Source: Lycium barbarum (lineage: Eukaryota > Streptophyta > Magnoliopsida > Solanales > Solanaceae). Taken from it: a DNA stretch of 64,000 bases. This document shows, in pieces, positions 22,037 to 34,500 of this stretch. Where the stretch lies: assembly GCF_019175385.1 (NCBI RefSeq), contig NC_083344.1, positions 63,736,782 to 63,800,781 on the forward strand. Direction: 5' to 3'. The notes beneath the pieces were generated by a model that did not search any database, was not told the DNA's origin, and saw only the letters and a list, made by a program, of their open reading frames with translations. Each line of letters starts with the position of its first letter. Within the stretch, counting starts at the first letter, position 1. Position numbers and translations under genes: made by a program.

Positions 22037-24828
22037 TGTCACGACCTATTGTGCCTAAGTCGTGCGGGCACTTACCTTCCCACCTCGATAAGCGAACCCT
22101 AAATCCAGCAATGAATAAATACATAAAAGGATGAAAATTAAGCAACGGAATAGAACAAATATATATATAAATAAGTAGTGGAAAAGTGCGAAATGACGAT
22201 AAACACCCCCAGGGTCTAGTTTGAATAACACAAGAGCATCTAAAGGGAAATAATACAATCTGGAATACTAATACGTAAAGTGTCTATGTCACTGAATATA
22301 ATAGGACATAAAGATAGAAAGTCTTCAAGGCAGCAGACGGCCATGCTCACCCTGGAAACTCAAGAGAGAGCTGAAGCGACGATTAGCCACGCGTCACGGA
22401 AGTGGATCCGACCTGATACTCTGCATTCATAAAAGAATGCAACAAGTGCAGGTCAGTACAAACAAAAGTACTGGTAGGTATCATCGACCGACTAAGCATA
22501 GCTAACATAATTAAGATAATAAAGCAGCTAAGAAGCAATTAAACCAGCAACTATAAGACAATGCAATCAATTCCAATTATCCATCATCACCTATGTAGAG
22601 CATCGAATCCCAAATGTGCCAAGTCTGAAGGTATACTATCCAATCCAACATCACAATACAACACCAAACATCTCAATAAAGTCATAATGCAATGCAACGC
22701 AACGCAATAATGGTATAAATTCAATGCAATGCCATGCAAATGCGGTGTACACATGTGCTCTGGACGGAAATATCGACGTCCCAGTAACACAACCCAGTGT
22801 GGCTCGCGAAGGCTAAGTGCCACCAGTCTCGGATCTTTACCCAACAGACAGACAGGACCCCGGATCTTTTCCCACGGGGGTTTCTCACCTGCACCACTCT
22901 GAGGGACCCGCGGATTCCATGCACTCACTCAATCCACGATTTCAGAATGAACATCGGACATCAGACACTCACGTCACTCAAGTAAAAGAGTTTCATAAAG
23001 TATCAATTCACTCAATCAACGATTTCGGGATGAACATCAGATATCAGACTCTCACGCCACTCAAGTAAAACGTAGCCCAGCTCATCAAGTGTCATCAGTA
23101 TCTCAATAATGTATCATGAAAATGTATCAGATATGCGTACAATGTATGAATCATATCAATAATCATGCTTAATATCACTAGTACCAACAATGGGTACGCT
23201 AACAATATATCTGAATCACAACACCAACAGTGGGTATGCCAATAATATAACCGAATCACTAGTACCAACAGTGGGTACGCCAACAATATCTCCGGGTACA
23301 AATACCAACAGTGGGTATGGCAACTATATCATAATCAAGAATGATAAAACAGAATCCAATATCTACCAATGACTCATGGCATCAAGCCGACACAATAGAA
23401 CAATCAAATCACACATAACGAGGTGGCTAGCCCCAACACACAACAGGGCCCAACCTAAGGCAACATTTATCCCGACTTCATACCTGAAGGTTCACATGCT
23501 ATCTCCAATAATATAATCTAAATATGTGCTTCACTATACGAAGTCTAACCAAAGGTAAGCCATAACCTACCTGGATAGCCGAACCGCAACACCAACAACT
23601 CACTCCTTTGCCTTGCCTTTCCGCTGAACCTCAAGACCAAAGTAGTCTAAGCATAATTGAATTCTAGATTAGAAATCATGAAAAATCATACTAATATTGC
23701 TACTATTTATATTAGGTCAATTCTAGCCCTAGAAATTGGGGAAATGGGCCCACAAGGGCAAACTGGGAAATTCGGAAGCAAATTACCAAATTAAGCACTA
23801 GGTGATCATAACCCAACCACTAACTGCTGATTTAACTCAAGGATTAGCCTAATTTCTAATTTCAAGCAAAACCCCCAAATTGGGTATAAACCCTAGTTCC
23901 TTGATTCCGGAATTCAACGCTAGGAAAGCAACATATATGATTAATAAGCTTAGATTCATCAAAATCTAACATAAACATCATCAATTTATCATTACCAAGC
24001 CTAGGGAAAGTGTTCATCAAAACCCTCTTCCAACTTCCATCACTAAGGGGTTATTAAAGGGAAGGGGAAAATCTAATATGATTATGATTTAAGGAAGAGT
24101 AAAGGAATAAACAAGATTTACCTCCAAGAATCTCCTCCAAATATCTCTAGGAACACTTCCCTCAAGCTCAAATATCGAGATGGGATATAATGAGGGTCTA
24201 AGGGCTTTTAACACTTCATTAATTTAACAACTTGGCCGTCACACGCTTTAGCGGCACTGGGATTGCCCCAGCAATGCCGCTTCAGCGGTCAAGGCAAAAA
24301 GCCTTGGACCTCTCCAGCGGTATCGCTGTCGCCGTACTGGCGCCGGCAAAGCAGGCACTAGACACCAGAAAACTTCCTAAGTTTCACAATTTGATCCAAT
24401 TTTCTGACTAGTTTCCGAGGCCATCTGCTCGCATACCATGCACATAGCCACACATAATAACACGTTATGAACGAGCCCGTGGCTTCGGAATTCCCAATAG
24501 AGGTCTCGTTGACCGAGTCAACCCTCGATACCTTAAATCCAATTTCCCAACCCAAGTCCCAAAATGCATCCGAGGGCATTAGGAACTGAACCAAATACAC
24601 ACACAAGTTTTAAATGACCATCTGGACCTCTCGGAATTGACCGAATTCCGAAAAAGGTTCGTTTACCCAAAAGTCAACTTTGGGTCAACTATTTTTCACT
24701 TTAAGCCTATATTTCACAAAAGTTGCCTGAATCCGGTCTAGATACCTCGTGTCAAAAATAGCTAATCAATGCTCGAAAAAGGGCAAAATGCCGAAATGAC
24801 TATAACGACCAAACGAGTCGTTATATCA
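22037..24828 (-). mobile_element. Element C: 3' LTR (2.8 kb)
   Basis: Plus strand TGTCACGACC at 22037 is the outer (3') end. On the minus strand the LTR starts TGATATAACGAC at 24828, directly after pol. It aligns with solo LTR C1. TGGCG at 22032-22036 is the likely target duplication, whose partner is lost with the truncated 5' side. Tandem units containing AACAGTGGGTA (23170-23330) match C1. U3 contains CAAGGC/GCCTTG (24290-24306) within a GC-rich dyad block (24235-24360). Confidence 0.88.
22414..22478 (-). promoter_or_regulatory. Three-hairpin LTR module (C2, variant third stem)
   Basis: AGTACTTTTGTTTGTACT forms the first stem and GCATTC/GAATGC the last, as in C1. Confidence 0.5.
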
Positions 24829-26535
24829 GATACCATTGAACCATCGCTCGTCCTCGAGCGAAGAAAAGAAGGAAAGCAGGAAAATACCTGAATTCGTGAA
24901 CAACTGGGGATATTGGCGACGCATGTCAGACTCAGTCTCCCAAGTAGCCTCCTCTACAGGATTGTGCTTCCATTGCACCTTCACAGATGCAATCTCTTTC
25001 GACCTTAACTTTCGAACTTGCCTATCCAAGATCGCGATAGGCTCTTCCTCATAAGTCAAATTCTCATCAAGCAATATATAATCCCAATAGACAATGTAGG
25101 TATCGTCGGCATGGTACTTCTTCAGCATCAAAACATGAAAAATCGGATGAAGTCCCGCCAAGCCTAGCGGCAATACCAACTCATAAGCTACATCACCGAT
25201 ACAGTCCATAATCTCAAACGGATCAATATACCTGGGACTCAACTTGCACCTCTTAACAAACCTCATAACACCCTTTATGGGTGAAACCTTTAATAGAACC
25301 TGGTCACCAATAGAAAACTTCAAATCACGGACCTTCCGGTCCGCGTACATCTTTTGCCTACTCTGAGCTACCAAAAGCTTGGCCTGAATAACTCTCACCC
25401 TATCAAGGGACTCTCTCAATAGATCCGTGCTCCAAGGTCTAGCCTCGAACCCATCAATCCAACCAATCAGAGATCTACATCTCCTACCATATAAGGCTTC
25501 CAAAGGCGCCATGCAATACTTGAATGATAGCTGTTGTTGTACGTAAACTCTACCAAGGGCAAGTGCTGATCCCAATGACCACCAAAATAAAAAAACACAC
25601 TTTCAACATGTCCTTGAGCACCTGAATGAGTGGCCATCGGTCTGGGGATGAAAAGTTATACGAAGATCCAATCAGGTGTCCAACTTCTCATGAAATGCCC
25701 TATAAAATTGGGAAGTGAAAATAGTACCTCGATCAGATACAACAGAAATAGGGACCCCATGTAATCTCACAATATCCTGAATGTTCATCTTAGCTAACTT
25801 CTCCGCGGTATAGGAAACCTAAACTGCAACAAAGTGAGCGGACTTAGTCAACTGATCCACTTTCACTCAAATAGAATCAAACTTGCCAAGAGTCTTTGGA
25901 AGACCCGTGACAAAATCCATGGTAATCCTCTCCCACGTCCACTTAGGAATGGGCATTTTCTGAAGCACCCCATCGGGCCGCTAGTGTTCATACTTTACCT
26001 GCTGAAAATTTCCACACTTAGCCACAAAGTCAACTATATCTCTCTTCATCCGACGCCACCAATAGTGCTGTCTCCGGTCACGGTACATCTTAGTCGCCCC
26101 CGGATGAATTGAATAGCAAGAGCTATGAGCCTCGGATAAGATCAACTGAATCATATCACCAACACAAGAAACACACACGCGTCCTCTAATCCTCAGAATG
26201 TCCTCAGAATCAATCACGGCCTCCTTGGCCTCACCTTTCAAAACTCTATGTCGGATCTTTCTCAACTCAGTATCCTCAAACGGATGAGTCCTGATCCGAT
26301 CCAATAAAGATGACCTTGCCTTTATACAAGCCAAAATCCTGCCCTGGGCTGAAATATCAAGACGGACGAAACTATTGGCCAGAGTTTGAACCTCCATGGA
26401 CATTAGACGCTCGGAAAAAATTAATCGAGCTAAACTTTCCATACTCACTGCCTTGCGACTCAAGGCATCAACTATCACATTGGCTTTCCCAGGATGATAT
26501 AGAATAGAGATGTCATAGTCCTTTAGGAGCTCCAT
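24826..26535 (-). pseudogene. Element C: integrase and chromodomain part of pol, decayed
   Basis: Reading leftward: the end of RNase H ([18 protein letters not shown], about 26500), a linker, an integrase zinc-finger region (SIHPGATKMYRD and CGNF, about 26130-26010), the core in broken frames (25600-25980, with DRG and FHPQTDG words readable), then an open stretch of 249 codons (24826-25575) with LSPRYIDPFEI and the chromodomain-like end VKVQWKHNPVEEATWE. Stops and frameshifts in the core rule out a working protein. The terminal stop TGA overlaps the LTR start TGATAT. The tail has HNPVEEATWE, closer to standard Del elements than A, E or F. Confidence 0.85.
24829..24860 (-). promoter_or_regulatory. 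Element C: pre-LTR hairpin; polypurine tract not recognisable
   Basis: CGCTCG/CGAGCG (24845-24850 and 24855-24860, loop AGGA on the minus strand) occupies the place of the ACATTCG/CGAATGT hairpin of the other elements. The bases between it and the LTR (GATGGTTCAATGGTATC, minus strand) are not purine-rich. Confidence 0.55.
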
Positions 26536-28118
26536 CTATCGGAACTGCCTGGAATTAAGATCTCTCTGGGTAAATACATGCTGAAGGCTATGATGATCGA
26601 TAATGCCTCCAAGTCTTCAAAGCGAAAAGTATGGCCAACAACTCCAAATCATGGGTAAGGTAATTCTTCTCACAACTTTTAACTGATGGGAAGCATAAGC
26701 TATCACTCTACCCTCCTGCATCAACACCGCACCCAAACCCATACGGGAGGCATCAAAATAGGCATCAAAATCCTTACCTTCCATAGGTAAGGCTAGGATC
26801 GGGGTTGTAGTCAAAAGAAGCTTGAGCTTTTGAAAGCTCTCGTCACAATCATCCGTCCACTTAAAGGGAACATCCTTCTGAGTCAATCTGGTCAAGGATG
26901 AAGGAATGGCAGCAAAACCCTTCACAAAGCGACGGTAATAACTGGCCAAACCCATAAAACTACGAATCTCAGTAACAGTTGTGGGCCTCGCCCAACCCCT
27001 CACAGCCTCAATCTTCTGGGAATCAACCATAATCCCCTCCTTGGACACCACATGGCCTAGGAATGCTACAGGCCCCAAACAGAACTCACACTTAGAAAAT
27101 TTAGCAAACAGGCTATGTTTCTTCAACAACCCAAGAACAACATGAAGATGGCTCTCATGCTCCTCTTTACTCTTAGAATACACCAAGATGTCATCAATGA
27201 ACACAATCACAAAGGAATCAAGAAATGGTCTAAATATGTCGTTCATCAAGGTTATAAATACAGCCGGGGCATTGGTAAGCCCAAAAGACATCACTAGAAA
27301 CTCGTAGTGGCCATTTCTCGTCTGAAATACTTTTTTCAAAATATCCTCCGCCCTGATCTTCAACTGGTGATAGCTGGAACACAAATCAATCTTTGAAAAC
27401 ACCGAAGCACCCTAAAGTTGGTCAAACAAATCATCAATACGAGGCATAAGGAAATTGTTCCAAATAGTGACCTTGTTCAACTGGCGGTAATTAATACACA
27501 TCCTCACAGTCCTATCTTTCTTCTTCACGAATAACACAGGAGCACCCCAAGGGGAGACGCTAGGTCTAATGAACCCCTTGCTCAATAAATCCTGCAATTG
27601 TTCCTTAAGCTCCCTCAACTCAGCAGGTGCCATCCGATATGGTGGGATGGAAATGGGATGAGTGCCTGGGTCCATATCGATACAAAAATCATGTCGCGAT
27701 CGGGTGGCATACCCGGCAGATCTGACGGGAATACCTCCGCGAACTCGCTCACAATAGGGATAGACTCAAGAGGTGGAGATGCAATAGTCGTATCATGAAC
27801 ATACGCCAAATAAGCTAAACACCCCTTACTTACTAACTTCTTCACTCAAAAGAAGGAAATGATCTTATTCGGAGCGGGACTAGGAGGACCTCTCCACTCA
27901 AGCCGAAGAATGCTCGGCATCGCTAAGGTAACTGTCCTGGCGTGACAGTCCAAGATTGCATGATAGGCAGAATGCCAGGACATACCCAATATAATATCAA
28001 AGTCCACTAAGTATTATCAAATCTACACAAGTGTCATGCCCCATAAAAGTAACAAAACAAGACCGGTAGACTCGATCAACAATTACAGAATCTCCGACCG
28101 GAGTAGACACATGAACAT
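26536..28118 (-). pseudogene. Element C: protease, reverse transcriptase and RNase H, decayed
   Basis: The reverse transcriptase copies element RNA into DNA in the particle. On the minus strand, segments at 27845-27615 and 27675-27412 give the linker and fingers ([26 protein letters not shown]), and 27402-26617 gives the palm with [12 protein letters not shown], which keeps both catalytic Asp, and the RNase H start ([14 protein letters not shown]). The segments are separated by stops or frameshifts near 27410 and 26610. Only fragments of the protease region can be read between 27850 and 28118, where the sequence switches to element D on the opposite strand. Gag and the 5' LTR are therefore missing. 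Confidence 0.85.
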
Positions 28119-28287
28119 CCCCACTTATTTCCTATGCCTACGGGTAATCTAAATTCCTTAATCGATTATGTTGATTGGTGAATGAATTACATATGCTGTC
28201 CATAAAAGGAAACCTCCCCGAAATGTTTGTGAGACCCTATAAAACTAATTTAACATTCTAGGACGAATGTTCTAAAGGGGGGGAGGA
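28119..28287 (+). other. Element D: orphan 3' tail of internal domain (chromodomain end, hairpin, polypurine tract)
   Basis: Starts abruptly with the last codons of a polyprotein (YPHLF-like, then NLNSLIDYVDW and TGA at 28179-28181). It contains the hairpin ACATTCT/CGAATGT (28253-28270) and the tract AAAGGGGGGGAGGA. It is nearly identical to 35124-35291 before the second D LTR, so the first D LTR is preceded by 3' internal sequence rather than by host DNA. Confidence 0.85.
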
Positions 28288-29550
28288 TGTTATATCTCGC
28301 ATTTTGTGCATTCGGATAATTTAAGACAATTGTAAGAAGCCAAGAGCAAGGCAATAATTTTGATCTTGTTTAACACAAGAGTTGTTTATGAAATTTTTTG
28401 ATGCGCAGATATCAAGAAAGGCTAAGGGCAAATTCAGAATTTGGAAAATTATTTTTCATGAATTACAAGACTAAATACAAAAAAAAAAGAGTTGGGCTAG
28501 AAAACAAAAACCCCATGTGGCCGTGCACTATGGGTGGGCCAAGGCCCACAAGGAAGTATAATACATGGGTATATTAGTCATATTTATCACCATTTGTCAT
28601 CTTTAAGTCAAGAGCATTCAAGAAACCTTGAGGGAGAGCAAAAATAAAGTGCCATTCAACCAAACCAACAAAACATTGAAGCCTCCAAATTTGATCCAAA
28701 AAAATATTTTCTTCTAGTATTCCTACTAATTCAAGGGTCCTCTTCAAAGTGGTATAATTATTAGAGCAAGAAAACTAATTTTTGTGGCGAGTTCAAAATT
28801 CTAGTCAAGTGGGAAATTGAGGAAAAAGGTAAGAATTTCTATTCTTTTATATATTATGGAAGGTTTATGTATGTTGTAGTATGTAGAAATGAATGAAAAT
28901 CATGGAAATAGAGTGTTGTGGGTGTGGCCGTGTGGTGTGTGTGTATGTATGGTGGCCGTGTATATTTGTGGGTGTGTAGGAATGATGACTCAATTATTTT
29001 ATCTAGTGTTTTGGTTGTTGTTGTTGTGGATTCTATGTTGATGATGAAAGTTGGGTGATTCTAGTTGAAGTTGTAAGTGTTGGAGAGTGTTTTGGAAGCT
29101 AATTTGACTATAATATCATTTCTTGTATTTATGGAAATAATGTTGTTAGTGTGTGAATCATTGGTATAGTTCATGAATTGAAGGAAGGAAATGAGTTGTC
29201 ATTGTTTTTGTTGAATTTGAAAGGTTGCGGGTGAAGTAATATGTTGATTGGGTTGTTGGAATATTTTGTGAATTGTTAGAAGTATTCTTGAATCATGTTA
29301 GAAAGATTTCGGATTAATACTTGAATGTGGAATCATTGGTGCTAGCTTGAATATATGTGATTAAATTGAATGTAAATGAAATGCCGTGAATTGTGTGACA
29401 AGAGTTGTTGATGTTAGAATATGTTTTGGGATTGATTGTTGAAGTTGTTAGTATGATTGTTGGTAATGTTGTTAATAATTTTGCCGAGTTAAATTCTCGG
29501 ATTTGTTGTTGTATTTTGGCCGAGTTGAATTCTCGGGGATGGTATATTTA

Positions 29551-29579
29551 CAGGGGAAATGCTGCCGAAATTTCGGCAG
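29551..29579 (+). promoter_or_regulatory. GGGGAAATG-palindrome block (D LTR 1, reference copy)
   Basis: The 18-bp perfect palindrome CTGCCGAAATTTCGGCAG directly follows GGGGAAATG, with the ATG overlapping its left edge. Copies: 2298 (A), 13165 (N1), 36085 (D2) and, inverted, 54276 and 62322 (F); worn copies near 6600 (B), 15735 (N2), 39950 (H) and 43740 (E). Confidence 0.65.
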
Positions 29580-30996
29580 ATTATAAACAAGTTTACTTGA
29601 AAGACTAAGATAAGTGTTTGACAGTATGTCTAATGATTATGTAAATCTCCTTGAATGTAGACTAACGAGCTTGGACGAATAAACGTAGCTAATAGGACGT
29701 GGAGAAGGTATGTAAGGCTTACCCTTTTCTTTCTTTTGGCATGATCTTGTGAAACGCGCATACGGTATGTATATGATCCCAAAGAAACTTTTATTCTTAG
29801 AGCCACTAGGATGGCTAACATTCTTGACTTCCATAAACTGCTTCATATGGTTACGATGCATATCTATGATGTCCAAGTCCTGTTTGATATGTTTCCGAAT
29901 GGCTTTGGAAGATGAGTGATATGACTAAAGTTTGATCCTTAAATGCTAGCATGTGCGATTGTTCCATTGAGTCTTTGATATATTCTGATATGTACATATG
30001 GTTCCAAAGGTATATTTGATTGGATCCATAACGATATCCGAAAGATACTTGATATGGTTATTGCTTTGATTTCCAAAAAAAATATAATAACTTCTGAAAC
30101 GCTTTTAGAAGGTTCTGTACTTCAAAAGCTCATAACTTTCGTTTACTAGTTCCGATTGACCCGAAACTTGTTTCTGGGCCTTCAGACGTCGGTAAATATA
30201 TTTGTCCATAGTGTCTTGAAATTTATTTATTTACGTGCATACAGTTTCTCACTACACTGCTCGTGCATGTGTTGTGATCTCTTTCGACGAGTCCCGGGCC
30301 GGTATGTATCGTGCGCATGGTTCGCCGGGTCCCTTGCTTGAGGGTCGGGTGCCATATATGTATTCCGGAGTATGATGTGTTATGGGTGTTATGATGTGTT
30401 CATGGTTCGCCGAACCATATATGTGTATATGTATATTCTGATCTTATGATGTGATATTATGATGTGTGACGGAGATTACGGAGCAAATCTTCTGGAGTAT
30501 GATGTGTGTGGCGCCAAAGGCAGGGTGGCGCCACGTTCCCCGGGTCCCGTAAGGGGCTGGATACCGTTCTTGGCATGCATGATTTGTGTTTCCAGTAAGT
30601 TGTTTCTATTATTCTGCATATCGTGCTTATTGTCCTTACTAACCTTCTGCACGTGCCACAGCAATATAATATGCGCATATGGATCGGGCTGCACGTTCCG
30701 CAGCAAATACATCTGTGGATCGGGCCGAACGTTCCTCGGCACTAATATGTTACATATGCATCAGTTATGTGTGTATGTATATGATGACATACGATGTGGC
30801 CCGCACAATCTGTGTTTGGAAAGTACGCATTTTTGGCACTCTGGATGATCTACTTATTTTCGGTACTTCTTCTGGCACATGACATCGGTATACACGGATT
30901 GCATTCTGAAAAAAAAATACGTAGTTTGGTATTCTGAAAATGTACTTACTTTTGTACTGTTTGCTTCGATTATGATTCTGTTTTCTGTATTCCATG

Positions 30997-31073
30997 CTTT
31001 ACATACTCAGTACATATTCCGTACTGACCCCCTCTTTCTTCGGGGGCTGCGTTTCATGCCGCGCAGGTACACC
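30997..31073 (+). promoter_or_regulatory. Three-hairpin LTR module (D LTR 1)
   Basis: AGTAC/GTACT and CCCCC/GGGGG are intact. The third stem has an extra GC (GCCGCGCAGG) shared with LTR 2. Confidence 0.65.
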
Positions 31074-31523
31074 CAGACGAGTAAATGACATTGCTAGAAG
31101 ATGCTTCAGCTGGATTGGCAACTCCATTTGCTCCTGGAGTGTTGCTGAGTCAGAGTATATGGGCTATGGTGTTTGGTTCGCAGTTAGAGACTTTGCAGAC
31201 AGAGTCGTAGGTATAGGATGTCAGTTTTGTAAGCGGCTCCATCAGCCGATGTGTAATTTTACGTTATGTTACAAATTCCGTGTGATTACAGATTTGACTT
31301 GTTTCTGAAAGTTTCCAAAAGCATTTGTCATGTTTGCCATTTTCACTGATTAACAGAATCAGGCGATAAAAGAAAGATTTTGAAAGCCTACTATGTATTT
31401 CACTTTTATTTGATTTCAGAGTCCGAAGAGATTATGTATGTAATAAGAATCTGTGGGTTCGCTCGGCTCCGGATATGGGGTTGGGTGCCCATCACACCCT
31501 AGGGAGATTAGGGTGTGACAAAG

Positions 31524-31535
31524 TGGTATCAGAGC
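31524..31535 (+). other. Element D: primer binding site
   Basis: TGGTATCAGAGC, three bases after the LTR, complementary to the 3' end of initiator tRNA-Met. Confidence 0.93.
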
Positions 31536-34500
31536 AGGTTTGTCCTAGGGGTTGTCTGCAAAATCGTGTCCAGTAGAGTCCTGTTTATGGTGTGTAGCCG
31601 GCCACATTTATAAACAGGAGGCTGCAGGGCATCTAGGGATTATTTACCTTCTTTCTGTCTCAGATCGTGCGATAGAGCCAAGTCATAGGAAAATGAAATT
31701 CCTTATATATGCCTTACATACGACGGAAGAAGGCGAGTAACGATATGGAAGGTTATAGAAGTTTTGATATATTTGTTCTGTTATCTGAAACTGGAAGCTC
31801 TGGATGACTAGAATGTGACATATAGCCGCACGCTCTGTAAGGCATTGTTGGTATTTGCTGCGTACATATATTGAATGGTAAGAATGGTAAAAGAGATTCT
31901 GCTAGAATTGTTCAAAAAAAAAAAATCAGGTCACTTAGTTAAGCACGCCTAACAGAAGGAAGTGTGAAAGGGAAATATCATAAGCAAACAATAATTGGGA
32001 TGTGATGTTTTAGAAGAGCTACGGATTTGGGCGTAGCGTGGAAGATAATTGTGAGAAGGACGATTAGCAGTCCGAAGGATTGCAATGGATAACATTCGAG
32101 GCTTAATAGGAACAAGGTCTGTAGGAGGATTCAGAAAGTCGACAATCAGTTTTGTTATAAATTATTATACAAGAATGGTGAGTGGGAATCCGAACAGACG
32201 GATATCCGAATACTTATAGATAACGGCGACGAAGGTATATTTGTTACCATCGGGAATCCAGGAATTTAGGACGAAAAGTAGTATGCACATAAGCGAAAAG
32301 TGAATATCGAGGATTAAAAAGGGAAAAATAGTAATTGTAAAGGAGAAAGACGTGTTACGAAAATGTCTCGAAATCTGCAAGACTTTAATTTGCTCTAGAT
32401 CATGTAATAAAGGTCATGCGAGGAAGCGGGCGCGATTATATCAGCATTAAGGCACCGAATTATATCGAAGTTACGAGGTTAAGCGTGCTAAGGTGAAGGA
32501 AATCTTTGGATGGGTGACCCCCTGGGAAGTGTGCAAGAACTCCTAAAGATTTAGACATAAGAGACAAATGAGAAGCTAGAGTGGCCTAAGGGAAACTAGA
32601 GTATACGGGATGGTTGGAAACCATAAGAGGCCACACAGAACGAGACGGGCTAGACTGGAGAATAGACAGAAAGTGCGTCACAGCTCTGGAATTTGGATAG
32701 GCTTGAATAGCGTTTGGAAGTATTTTGTGGGCTAATTGATAGTGATTATGTATATATATATAAGAATGCGTATGATGTCTCATATGTGATTGTATCAGTG
32801 GACATGTGAATCCCAGTAACCGGCGTTACGGTAAAGAGGCATTAATCAAGTAAGGGTACCGAAGTTCGAGTGACAGCAAAAATAAACGGCACAAATGTTA
32901 TAAGGTAAGTTGATGTTATTTTCTCTACTGGTTAAGATTGGAAATTCTAGTACAATGAGATTTGAAAAAGAAAGAATGTGAGTAAATGAAGGCAAGGAGA
33001 TCAGGTCTCGGAAAAAGATGAGAGTTAAGAAAACCTTAGTGAGGAAAGCCCCCGAGAGAAATTTTCGGCAAATACGAGACTATTTGGATAAAAATTCAAA
33101 GGTAGGTACCTAAAAAGGGTAAAGTGTGGTAATATAGAACGAGAGGAATGTGTGAGGTTCGAGAACCAATTTCAATAAGTGAGGCTAAATAAATAGTGAC
33201 TACGACAAGGAATGTGAAGTAAGAGAAAGAATGATAAAGCCTTGTGGCGATGCTAGAAAATTTCGACCCTTGAAAGGTATATAAAGGAATAAACGTGCAG
33301 CTGCATTAATATGATTTGCCTAGGGAATGGAAGTGTTTTCCTGAGAGGATGACTTAGAATTGTAACAGAATTGTGAGCTTAAAGTAATATTTCACTAACT
33401 TTAGAATCCACACGACAAATAATAAGAAAAGAAAAATGTTCGAGAGGGAAGGAACCCAAAAAGGTTAAGGATGGAAGTAGGAAAAATGTACTAACGGGTT
33501 AGTCGAAGGAGAAAGAGAACGTTTGGGAATAAAGTAATAGGAACCTGATTACGTATTGGGGGAAGAATAAGGATAATGGGTCAACACCGTTGATTTGGAA
33601 ATTAAAGGCGTGGAGCGAGAATTCATGTGAACTTTGAAAGACTTGATCCTATAGAAAATGGAATGAAACATAAAGAATGTGCATGGAAGACCGCTCGGTC
33701 ATAGTACCATAAATATAGTTAAAGGGTTGATGAGTGAGGATAGAGAGAGTATAGGCCGTAAGGATTTTGTGCTGTGAGCAAAAGTAGCGAGACGTGTAGT
33801 TAAGAAGAACTACGAGTAAGTAAGTTAAAATAGGTGAAAGGATTAAGAGTGGATGGAAAGGTATGGGAATGTTGACAAGAATGATAATGTAGACAAAAAA
33901 TGAAAAAGAAAACTTATGGTAAGAAGTTTCGATATGTTATGCACAGAGTTGGAAAGGATCTCACAAAAGGACTATTGGCATATGAAGATCCCCTTAAAGG
34001 GGGGGAGACCATATTAGGCTTACAAGGAATCACAACATTTTCAAGCGCTGGAAAAAGAAATTGCTTAGCTCGGGACCAGAGTTCGAAACATGTCGGCACA
34101 TCAAAAGGATACATGGAAGAAGTAGAAACGAATTAATAATGAGTGAACCGTAAGGCCGACATAAAGGGAAGGGTTGGAAGATACCTTAAGCGAATGCTTC
34201 ATGCTAACATGAATTATGCTATGTTTATGCCATGATTTGAATCCGCCTTATCGGGCAAATTTGCACCGTACCTAAGTACGCAGCGACGTGTTGTAAGAGT
34301 AATAAAATAGTAAGAAAATGGCTACAAGCTAAATGCAGAAAGGATAATGGAGAAAATGATAAGATTCTAAGGATATTTCGGACAACAACGACTGTTATAA
34401 AAAAAAAATACTTACGATTGGTGATTGGAAATTTTTGAAAGGAGGAGAGAACGCAGCGTCTGTGAAGGAAATAAAAGAGTTTGTTGGATACTAGAAAATA

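Larger units (their letters stand above)
28288..31520 (+). mobile_element. Element D: LTR 1 (3.2 kb)
   Basis: Begins TGTTATATCTCGC and ends GGTGTGACA, followed at once by a primer site, so it served as a 5' LTR, although a polypurine tract also precedes it. GTGGGCC/GGCCCAC (28534-28549) lies just upstream of a TATAATA box (about 28557). The palindrome block is at 29551-29579, AAGGTATGTAAGG at 29705, and hairpins at 30997-31073. It aligns closely with LTR 2 (35292-38054) except for about 470 bp (28786-29256) missing from LTR 2. Confidence 0.92.

Noticed and set aside
30459..31308. Open frames of 104-129 codons duplicated at 36993-37842
   Set aside because: They lie wholly inside the D LTRs, have no family resemblance, and their repetition only reflects the paired LTRs.
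32428..32545. Functional 5S rRNA gene or a Cassandra element
   Set aside because: Too many changes in the middle, no T-run terminator and no tandem 5S array; Cassandra has the 5S part in a short LTR, unlike this position.
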